This document shows positions 57,470 to 64,000 of a DNA stretch of 64,000 bases, one piece after another. Each line of letters begins with the position of its first letter. Within the stretch, counting starts at the first letter, position 1. The stretch is from Pararhizobium sp. IMCC3301 (GTDB taxonomy: Bacteria > Pseudomonadota > Alphaproteobacteria > Rhizobiales > GCA-2746425), in assembly GCF_030758315.1 (NCBI RefSeq), contig NZ_CP132336.1:4307001-4371000 (forward strand). Reading direction: 5' to 3'. The translations under genes and the position numbers were made by a program. Below the pieces are notes generated by a model. It had not been told where the DNA came from and made no database searches. It was given only the letters and a program-made list of their open reading frames with translations.

Positions 57470-60442
57470 ATGCTTAGGAAAAAGACGAACGGGGTTGCGC
57501 GACGCTCCCGTGATGAGTCAGTCCTATCCCGTGTGGCATCGACTTCGATAGACCGGCGCGGATTTCTGCGCGGTTCCGGTCTCGCTGTCGGCGGACTGGC
57601 AGCGCTGACTGCAACTGGTGGCACAGTGCGCCGGGCAGGCGCCCAGGCTGCAACAGCTGGCAAGGTCAAGAACATCAAATCGGTTTGTACACATTGCTCG
57701 GTGGGTTGCACTGTCATTGCGGAAGTCGAGAATGGAGTATGGATCGGCCAGGAGCCTGGCTGGGACAGCCCGTTCAATCTGGGCGCTCATTGCGCCAAAG
57801 GCGCGTCAGTGCGCTCTCATGCCCAGGGCGAACGCCGTCTGAAATATCCGATGAAACTCGTCAATGGCGAATGGACCCGCTTGAGCTGGGATACCGCCAT
57901 CGACGAGATCGGCGACGGCATGATGAAAATGCGCGAGGAAAGCGGCCCGGATTCGGTCTATTGGCTGGGCTCCGCCAAGCACAGCAACGAACAGGCTTAC
58001 CTGTTCCGCAAGTTTGCCGGATATTGGGGCACCAATAATGTGGATCACCAGGCCCGCATCTGTCACTCAACCACAGTGGCCGGTGTCGCGAATACCTGGG
58101 GCTATGGAGCGATGACCAATAGCTACAATGACATTCACAACTCCAAGGCGATCTTCATCATCGGCGGAAATCCGGCGGAAGCTCATCCGGTTTCGCTGCT
58201 GCATATCTTGCGCGCAAAAGAGCAGAACAATGCGCCCCTGATCGTATGTGATCCGCGCTTCACCCGTACAGCTGCGCATGCCGATGAATATGTGCGCTTC
58301 CGTCCCGGTTCCGATGTGGCGCTGATCTGGGGTCTTTTGTGGCACATTTTCGAAAATGGCTGGGAAGACAAGGAATTCATCCGGACCCGCGTCTGGGGCA
58401 TGGACCAGATCAAGGAAGAAGTTTCCAAATGGACCCCTGAAGAGGTTGAGCGCGTAACAGGCGTGCCGGGTTCGCAGATGCGCCGCGTTGCCCGTACAAT
58501 GGTCAATAACCGGCCGGGCACCGTGATCTGGTGCATGGGTGGCACCCAGCACACTACCGGCAACAACAACACCAGGGCCTATTGTGTGCTCCAGTTGGCG
58601 CTCGGCAATATGGGCACCTCTGGCGGCGGCACCAATATTTTCCGCGGCCACGATAATGTGCAGGGCGCAACCGATCTGGGCGTTCTGTCCCATACTTTGC
58701 CGGGCTATTACGGTCTTGCAATGGGATCCTGGGCTCATTGGGCCCGAGTCTGGGAAGAAGATCTGGACTGGCTGAAAGGGCGGTTCGCAACAATCAAGGG
58801 TGCCGATGGCAAGGACAAGAACCTGATCACCGAGACAGGTATTCCCGTTTCGCGCTGGATCGATGGTGTTCTTGAAGATGTCGAGAACATGGATCAGGAC
58901 ACCAATGTCCGCGCCATGGTGCTGTGGGGTCATGCTCCGAATTCCCAGACCCGCATGGTTGAAATGAAAACGGCGATGGAAAAACTCGACATGCTTGTCG
59001 TGGTCGATCCCTATCCAACAGTGTCTGCCGTTCTGTCCGACCGCAAGGATGGCGTCTATCTGCTGCCAGCCAGCACGCAGTTTGAAACCTATGGCTCGGT
59101 GACCGCATCAAACCGCTCGCTGCAATGGCGCGACAAGGTGGTTGAGCCGCTGTTCGAAAGCCTTCCTGACCATACAATCCTGGCGAAATTCGCCAAGAAA
59201 TTCGGTTGGGCAGACCGCTTCTTCCGCAACATTGCTCTGGACGGTGACGAGCCGGTGGTTGAAGACATCACCCGCGAGTTCAACCGCGGCATGTGGACGG
59301 TCGGCTATACCGGCCAGTCTCCGGAGCGGATGAAGCTTCACATGGCCAATCAGCATACCTTTGACCGCACCACGCTGCAGGCGATTGGCGGTCCTGCGGA
59401 TGGTGATTATTACGGCCTGCCATGGCCTTGTTGGGGAACTCCTGAATTGGGCCATCCGGGAACACCGAACCTTTATGATATGTCGAAACGTGTCAGTGAA
59501 GGCGGCCTGACTTTCCGTGCCCGTTTCGGTGTGGAACGCAATGGTGACAATCTGCTGGCGGAAGGCGTCTATTCGCTCGGCTCTGAAATACAGGACGGTT
59601 ATCCCGAATTCACCTATGCCATGTTGAAAGAGCTGGGCTGGCACACCGATCTGACCGATGTGGAGCGTGCAGAAATTGCACGCGCCGGCGGCATTCCGGA
59701 ATTCCAGAAAGGTCAGGAGGAAGTCGGCGAAGCCGGCATGAGTCCATTCCCGTCAGACTTTGATGACAAGGTCGCAAAGGTGAACTGGAAGATCGATCTG
59801 TCCGGAGGCATTCAGCGGGTGGCCATCAAGCATGAATGCGCTCCCTTCGGCAATGCCAAGGCCCGAGCGGTGGTCTGGACTTTCCCGGACCCGATACCGC
59901 TGCATCGCGAACCGCTTTACACCAACCGCCGCGATCTGGTCGAAGATTATCCGACCTATGAAGATCGCAAGTTCTACCGTCTGCCGACGCTTTACGCCAC
60001 GATCCAGAAGCAGGACTTCTCAAAGGATTATCCAATGATCCTGACATCCGGCCGGCTGGTCGAATATGAGGGCGGTGGTGATGAAAGCCGGTCCAATCCC
60101 TGGCTTGCGGAACTACAGCAGGACATGTTCGTGGAAATCAATCCACGGGATGCCAATAATCTTGGAGTTCGCGATGGTCAGCAGGTCTGGCTTGAAGGAC
60201 CTGAGGGCGGCAAGGTGAAAGTCATGGCGATGGTTACGGAACGTGTCGGTTCCGGGGTAGCGTTCATGCCGTTCCACTTTGGCGGTCAGTTCCAGGGCGA
60301 GGACCAGCGACACAAATATCCAAAAGGTGCCGATCCATATGTGCTCGGTGAATCTTCAAACACAGCTCAGACTTACGGCTATGACTCGGTCACTCAAATG
60401 CAAGAGACCAAGGCAACGCTCTGTAAGATCTGGTCGGCATAG
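57470..60442 (+). CDS. Formate dehydrogenase alpha (catalytic) subunit, Cys-type
   Basis: A 990-aa Tat-exported molybdo- or tungsto-enzyme from the ATG at 57470, with TGGAGG upstream. Tat signal with Arg29-Arg30 (SIDRRGFLRGSGLAVGG). The N-terminal 4Fe-4S site has Cys73, Cys76, Cys80 and Cys108 (CTHCSVGC, then HCAKGASVRS). The active-site residue is Cys198 in VDHQARICHSTTVAG, not selenocysteine. The MGD-binding and C-terminal molydopterin domains follow (MILTSGRLVEYEGGGDESRS, GVRDGQQVWLEGPEGG). It oxidises formate in the periplasm, passing electrons to Fdh3B and the gamma subunit. Confidence 0.95.
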   Translation: MLRKKTNGVARRSRDESVLSRVASTSIDRRGFLRGSGLAVGGLAALTATGGTVRRAGAQAATAGKVKNIKSVCTHCSVGCTVIAEVENGVWIGQEPGWDSPFNLGAHCAKGASVRSHAQGERRLKYPMKLVNGEWTRLSWDTAIDEIGDGMMKMREESGPDSVYWLGSAKHSNEQAYLFRKFAGYWGTNNVDHQARICHSTTVAGVANTWGYGAMTNSYNDIHNSKAIFIIGGNPAEAHPVSLLHILRAKEQNNAPLIVCDPRFTRTAAHADEYVRFRPGSDVALIWGLLWHIFENGWEDKEFIRTRVWGMDQIKEEVSKWTPEEVERVTGVPGSQMRRVARTMVNNRPGTVIWCMGGTQHTTGNNNTRAYCVLQLALGNMGTSGGGTNIFRGHDNVQGATDLGVLSHTLPGYYGLAMGSWAHWARVWEEDLDWLKGRFATIKGADGKDKNLITETGIPVSRWIDGVLEDVENMDQDTNVRAMVLWGHAPNSQTRMVEMKTAMEKLDMLVVVDPYPTVSAVLSDRKDGVYLLPASTQFETYGSVTASNRSLQWRDKVVEPLFESLPDHTILAKFAKKFGWADRFFRNIALDGDEPVVEDITREFNRGMWTVGYTGQSPERMKLHMANQHTFDRTTLQAIGGPADGDYYGLPWPCWGTPELGHPGTPNLYDMSKRVSEGGLTFRARFGVERNGDNLLAEGVYSLGSEIQDGYPEFTYAMLKELGWHTDLTDVERAEIARAGGIPEFQKGQEEVGEAGMSPFPSDFDDKVAKVNWKIDLSGGIQRVAIKHECAPFGNAKARAVVWTFPDPIPLHREPLYTNRRDLVEDYPTYEDRKFYRLPTLYATIQKQDFSKDYPMILTSGRLVEYEGGGDESRSNPWLAELQQDMFVEINPRDANNLGVRDGQQVWLEGPEGGKVKVMAMVTERVGSGVAFMPFHFGGQFQGEDQRHKYPKGADPYVLGESSNTAQTYGYDSVTQMQETKATLCKIWSA

Positions 60443-60455
60443 GGGAGAATAGATT

Positions 60456-61064
60456 ATGGCACTTGGAGGACAGGCTAGAGCCAAATTCCTGTGCGACGCG
60501 GAACGCTGTATCGAATGCAACGCCTGCGTCACTGCCTGCAAAAACGAGCATGAAGTGCCCTGGGGCATCAATCGCCGCCGTGTCGTGACCATCAATGATG
60601 GCACACCGGGAGAACGCTCCATTTCAGTTGCATGTATGCACTGTTCGGATGCGCCGTGTATGGCGGTGTGTCCGGTGGACTGCTTCTATCAGACCGAAGA
60701 CGGCATTGTGCTTCACTCGAAGGATCTGTGCATCGGTTGCGGATATTGCTTCTATGCGTGTCCGTTCGGCGCGCCGCAATATCCTCAGGCCGGCAATTTC
60801 GGATCACGCGGCAAAATGGACAAATGTACGTTCTGTGCCGGCGGCCCGGAAGAAGCCAACTCGACCGTCGAGTTCCAGAAATACGGCCGTAACCGTATCG
60901 CGGAAGGCAAATTGCCGATCTGTGCGGAAATGTGCTCCACCAAGGCGTTGCTGGCTGGCGATGGTGACGATGTGTCCGCGATCTATCGCGAACGTGTCGT
61001 GGCCCGCGGCTTCGGTTCCGGCGCCTGGGGTTGGGGCACGGCTTATGGCCAGAAGGGCAATTAG
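60456..61064 (+). CDS. Formate dehydrogenase iron-sulfur subunit Fdh3B
   Basis: A 202-aa electron-transfer subunit with four 4Fe-4S clusters: CIECNACVTACKNEHEVPWG, CMHCSDAPCMAVCPVDCF, CIGCGYCFYACPFGAPQYP and CTFCAGG with CAEMCSTKALL. It follows the alpha gene after 13 bp and is probably carried across the membrane with the alpha subunit by the Tat system, since it lacks its own signal. Confidence 0.95.
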   Translation: MALGGQARAKFLCDAERCIECNACVTACKNEHEVPWGINRRRVVTINDGTPGERSISVACMHCSDAPCMAVCPVDCFYQTEDGIVLHSKDLCIGCGYCFYACPFGAPQYPQAGNFGSRGKMDKCTFCAGGPEEANSTVEFQKYGRNRIAEGKLPICAEMCSTKALLAGDGDDVSAIYRERVVARGFGSGAWGWGTAYGQKGN

Positions 61065-61115
61065 GGCAAATTGCCCGGTTCCCGACTGACCGGCCTTCGA
61101 CCATGGCAACGACTG

Positions 61116-61143
61116 AAACGGGCCGCCGCAAGCGGCCCGTTTT
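61116..61143 (+). terminator. Hairpin with short T-run between fdh beta and gamma genes
   Basis: AAACGGGCCGC-CGCAA-GCGGCCCGTTT gives an 11-bp stem with a 5-nt loop, followed by one further T. It lies inside the operon, 85 bp before the gamma gene start. It may attenuate gamma-subunit transcription or protect the upstream mRNA; a full stop would require a separate gamma promoter. Confidence 0.7.
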
Positions 61144-61227
61144 CGCCTTGTCCGGGCAGATAGACCGAACGTGCCAGCCGGGCTGGTTCACACTCAGATA
61201 AGCGCTTGTTCAAAGGACACTGCCAGT

Positions 61228-62523
61228 ATGTTTGCTTCCAGTATGTTCGCTTCAGTTTCAGCTCCACTGAAAATGGGTTTCCTGAAAAGTCTGGCTGTTG
61301 CGTTTCTGATGATAATCGGAACTGTTTTCATCAACAGCCCGATGATGGCGCAGACCTCCGGATCGGCAGTCAGGCCCCCTGAAACCGTGGATCCGCAGGT
61401 GGCCCGGCCCTCTACCGGCGGAGGCCAGACGCTTGAAGACATTCTGCGCCGTCAGCGTGGATTGCCGGTTGATGATGCGTTCCGGCGCGCGCAAACCGGC
61501 GCGCGGGCGAATGCCGATGCGATCACTTCACAACTTGGCACCAGAGGGGCGGCATCTGATTCAGATATCTTCCGGCAACTGCGCTTCGGCGTTGGTGATG
61601 TGAATGTCTCCACCGGCCGGCCGGTCGATACCATTCTCATTCAGGATGGCGGCATGCGCTGGCTGGAATGGCGCAAAGGGCCGGTGGCCCGATACGGTGC
61701 CTATGCACTTGGCGGTATGCTGGTGTTACTGGCCGTGTTTTATCTCATCCGTGGCCGCATCAAGGTTGAGCATGGCCTTTCCGGTATTCTGATCCACCGT
61801 TTCTCGGCGATCGAGCGTTTTGGCCATTGGCTGCTGGCGGTATCCTTTATCCTGCTGGCCCTGACCGGGCTGTGGCTGCTGTTCGGCCGAACGGTTCTGA
61901 TTGAATGGTTCGGGATCGAGCTTTATGCGCAGATCTCCAGCGCCGGAAAATGGGTTCATAACAATGTCGCCTGGGCCTTTATGGCCGGACTTGTTCTGGT
62001 TTTCTTCCAGTGGGTATTGCAGAATTTTCCAAACCGCCACGACCTTGTCTGGTTGTTGAAGGGTGGCGGAATTTTCAAGAAGGGCGTTCACCCGCCGTCA
62101 AAAAAATTCAATGCCGGCCAGAAGATCATCTTTTGGAGCGTGATCTTGCTGGGCGTGTCGCTCTCCGCATCGGGTATTTCACTCCTGTTTCCATTTGAGT
62201 TTCCGCTGTTTGCCGGAACCTTTGCCTGGCTCAATGAAATGGGGTTGCTGATCGGCCAGAATTTCAATCTGCCCACCGAGCTTCAGCCGCATCAGGAAAT
62301 GCAATATTCTCAATTGTGGCACACGATTGTTGCCTTCATCATGATTGTCATTATTTTAGCTCACATCTATATCGGTTCGGTGGGAATGCAGGGTGCGTTT
62401 GCGGCGATGGGTTCCGGCAAGGTGGACAAGAACTGGGCGAGGGAACATCACGATCTGTGGGTCGCCAGGATTGAGGCCGAACAGGATGGCAAGGCCAGAG
62501 AAACCGCGCTTCCGGCAGAATAG
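61228..62523 (+). CDS. Formate dehydrogenase gamma (cytochrome b556) subunit
   Basis: About 431 aa from the ATG at 61228 (AAGGA about 10 bp upstream). A signal-like N-terminus, then an extra periplasmic region (about 45-165), and four to five membrane helices. Heme b ligand histidines can be placed in HRFSAIERFGHWLLAVSFIL, VHNNVAWAFMAGLVLVF and WHTIVAFIMIVIILAHIYIG. It anchors the complex and passes electrons to quinone. The first 135 residues are longer than E. coli FdnI, as in other alphaproteobacterial forms. Confidence 0.93.
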   Translation: MFASSMFASVSAPLKMGFLKSLAVAFLMIIGTVFINSPMMAQTSGSAVRPPETVDPQVARPSTGGGQTLEDILRRQRGLPVDDAFRRAQTGARANADAITSQLGTRGAASDSDIFRQLRFGVGDVNVSTGRPVDTILIQDGGMRWLEWRKGPVARYGAYALGGMLVLLAVFYLIRGRIKVEHGLSGILIHRFSAIERFGHWLLAVSFILLALTGLWLLFGRTVLIEWFGIELYAQISSAGKWVHNNVAWAFMAGLVLVFFQWVLQNFPNRHDLVWLLKGGGIFKKGVHPPSKKFNAGQKIIFWSVILLGVSLSASGISLLFPFEFPLFAGTFAWLNEMGLLIGQNFNLPTELQPHQEMQYSQLWHTIVAFIMIVIILAHIYIGSVGMQGAFAAMGSGKVDKNWAREHHDLWVARIEAEQDGKARETALPAE

Positions 62524-62525
62524 GG

Positions 62526-63893
62526 ATGGGACCGCCTGCCGATAAAGTGAGAATCTTGTTTGCACTCTCAAGCCTGCTGGCGGCAACGCTGGCAAGCGCA
62601 AATGGCGGGTATGAACGCCTTGCCGGCCATGGCGGCCCGGTGATGGGCGTTGCCACCAACCCCGACAATGGCACCAGACTGACCGCAAGCTTTGATTATT
62701 CAATCGGTTACTGGCCCGCAAGTGGCACCAATCACAACGCCGCGCCGCTCTGGCTTGAAGGGCATCGGGCGGCTGCCAACAGCGTTGCGTTTCTAGGCAA
62801 TCATCACGCTGTTTCCGGCGGCGATGATTACGCGCTTATTATCTGGGATCTGCAAACCGGTCAGCCGCTGCATCGTCTGCAAGGCCACCAGGGCAAGGTT
62901 CAGTCGGTTGCGGTTTCACCTGACGCCAGGCTGATCGCTTCGGCGGGCTGGGATGGACGCGCCGGCTTGTGGGATGCCAGCACCGGTCAGTTGCTGAACT
63001 GGCTGCAGGGCCATACCAGCGCTGTCAACGATGTCGCTTTCAGCAGTGACAGCGCAATTCTCTATACAGCGTCCACTGATGGCACAATCCGGAGCTGGAC
63101 GATTGCCGAGGGATCGCAGCGCCGCGTTGAGGTCAAACACGGCTTTGGCGTCAATACGCTGGTGGTCAATGACGCGGCTGGATGGCTCGCTTATGGCGGC
63201 CTTGATGGCGGCACCCGCATTATCGATATTGCCAGCGGCAATGTGGTGGCGGATGTCACGCTTGACCGCCGCCCCATCCTTTCATTGGCTCTGAGCAATG
63301 ACAAAACCCGGCTCGCGGTCGGCGATGGTGATGGCTATATCATGGTACTCGATACCTCCGACTGGACCATTGCGCGCGATTTTCGCGCTGCAAAATCAGG
63401 CCCGGTCTGGGCTTTGGCCTATGCCAGCGACGGCAGATTGCTGTCCGGCGGACTGGACCGGTCAGCGACACTCTGGCCGCAGGAGGGCAGTGCGGTTGTG
63501 CCGGGAATGGCGCAACAGCCGTTTCATCGCCCGCCCTCTGAAATGCAGAACGGCGAGCGCCAGTTCGTCCGCAAATGTTCGATCTGCCACAGTCTTGGAA
63601 CCGACCCGACCCGGCAGGCCGGACCGCCGCTTGGAGGTCTGTTCGGCCGTGCCGCCGGAACCGTTTCGGGGTATAATTACTCGCCGGCCCTGCGTAAAGC
63701 GGACCTGATCTGGGGCGATGAAACCATTGATGCCCTGTTCCGGGTCGGACCGGACGAATTGACGCCAGGCTCGAAAATGCCGATGCAGAGAATTACCGCT
63801 GCGCAAGACCGGGTTGATCTGGTAAACTATCTCAGAAGTGCTACCAGCGACCCAAAAACCAGCGACCCGAAAACCAGAGATGGGGGAAATTGA
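62526..63893 (+). CDS. WD40-repeat protein fused to cytochrome c
   Basis: A 455-aa exported protein, signal peptide to about residue 25. Residues about 30-320 form WD40 repeats (AVSGGDDYALIIWDLQTGQP, LIASAGWDGRAGLWDASTGQ, ILYTASTDGTIRSW). The C-terminal cytochrome c domain (about 335-440) has one heme site, CSICH (Cys351, Cys354, His355), and a Met ligand candidate in PGSKMPMQRI. A short SDPKTSDPKT repeat ends it. It is 2 bp after the gamma gene, so it is part of the operon; a periplasmic electron acceptor or docking protein is likely. Confidence 0.9.
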   Translation: MGPPADKVRILFALSSLLAATLASANGGYERLAGHGGPVMGVATNPDNGTRLTASFDYSIGYWPASGTNHNAAPLWLEGHRAAANSVAFLGNHHAVSGGDDYALIIWDLQTGQPLHRLQGHQGKVQSVAVSPDARLIASAGWDGRAGLWDASTGQLLNWLQGHTSAVNDVAFSSDSAILYTASTDGTIRSWTIAEGSQRRVEVKHGFGVNTLVVNDAAGWLAYGGLDGGTRIIDIASGNVVADVTLDRRPILSLALSNDKTRLAVGDGDGYIMVLDTSDWTIARDFRAAKSGPVWALAYASDGRLLSGGLDRSATLWPQEGSAVVPGMAQQPFHRPPSEMQNGERQFVRKCSICHSLGTDPTRQAGPPLGGLFGRAAGTVSGYNYSPALRKADLIWGDETIDALFRVGPDELTPGSKMPMQRITAAQDRVDLVNYLRSATSDPKTSDPKTRDGGN

Positions 63894-63897
63894 TCAG

Positions 63898-64000
63898 ATG
63901 CGCGCGTTTCTTTGTGCAATTGTCGCGATTGCCGGTATTGCCATCTTGTTTGACTACGGGCTGGCGCAGCTGGATTATTCCAGCGCGGACAGCCGCACGG
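63898..64000 (+). CDS. Start of an exported protein, incomplete
   Basis: A reading frame begins at the ATG at 63898, 4 bp after the WD40-cytochrome gene, and runs off the window: MRAFLCAIVAIAGIAILFDY, then GLAQLDYSSADSRT. The first 20 residues look like a signal peptide or anchor. Probably the next member of the formate dehydrogenase operon; family unknown from this fragment. Confidence 0.7.
   Translation, partial: MRAFLCAIVAIAGIAILFDYGLAQLDYSSADSRT

Noticed and set aside
58030-58080. Selenocysteine formate dehydrogenase
   Set aside because: The active-site codon in VDHQARICHS is TGT (Cys), not TGA, and no SECIS-like need arises.

Overview
The window looks like a chromosomal stretch from an alphaproteobacterium, most probably of the order Hyphomicrobiales (Rhizobiales). 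The evidence is the nrdR-ribD-ribE-ribH-nusB-thiL run, the yceD(DUF177)-plsX-fabH-ihfA-merR-tRNA-Pro run, an alphaproteobacterial CtaA, a fused inositol kinase/aldolase, and a membrane formate dehydrogenase cluster with DUF3305/DUF3306/TorD accessories. No rRNA, CRISPR array or complete insertion sequence was seen.

Layout. 1-4.0 kb: end of nrdR, then riboflavin and thiamine-phosphate genes and nusB. 4.0-10.4 kb: an isomerase remnant, an MFS transporter, a cupin protein, a PAS-GAF-HWE kinase, bamE, a cytochrome bc1 chaperone and DUF177. 10.7-14.0 kb: plsX-fabH-ihfA-MerR regulator, a 20-bp tandem repeat and tRNA-Pro(GGG). 14.5-15.7 kb: a small protein overlapping a GAF-GGDEF cyclase. 15.8-22.0 kb: exopolysaccharide genes (ligase/polymerase, priming glycosyltransferase, Wza-like exporter, Wzz/GumC-like chain-length protein, deacetylase). 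22.0-23.5 kb: DUF2842 and heme A synthase. 23.6-28.6 kb: myo-inositol catabolism (iolC-aldolase fusion, iolB, a TIM-barrel isomerase) with a DedA pair between.

28.7-32.1 kb and 52.1-64.0 kb form one functional theme: a Tat-exported, Cys-type, molybdenum- or tungsten-dependent formate dehydrogenase (alpha, Fdh3B, gamma, small Tat protein) with its maturation and accessory genes (lipoate-ligase-like protein, Mrp ATPase, poly-4Fe-4S protein, DUF3305, DUF3306, TorD chaperone) and two unusual cytochromes c. The two halves are separated by about 20 kb of unrelated accessory DNA.

That insert (about 32.1-52.1 kb) is modular. It holds: (i) a defence-like pair, a PD-(D/E)XK nuclease-like protein and an AbiV-family protein; (ii) a MarR cassette with a near-perfect palindromic operator, a secreted protein of unknown function and a CPGC thioredoxin-like protein; (iii) a catabolic cassette run by an IclR regulator fused to a TAXI (TRAP binding protein) domain, with a two-subunit aconitase-family hydro-lyase, a beta-keto acid cleavage enzyme and a TctC/TctAB tripartite transporter; (iv) a GntR-controlled sugar-acid module (IlvD/Edd dehydratase, HpcH/HpaI aldolase, TctC-TctB-TctA). 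Three direct copies of the gntR 3' end sit at module borders (34.85-35.24, 37.26-37.45 and 45.78-46.16 kb). An IS21-like end fused to a truncated Tat-signal gene lies at 45.4-45.55 kb. This architecture, together with the IclR-TAXI fusion and the TupA-like/cytochrome c fusion, is the most novel content.
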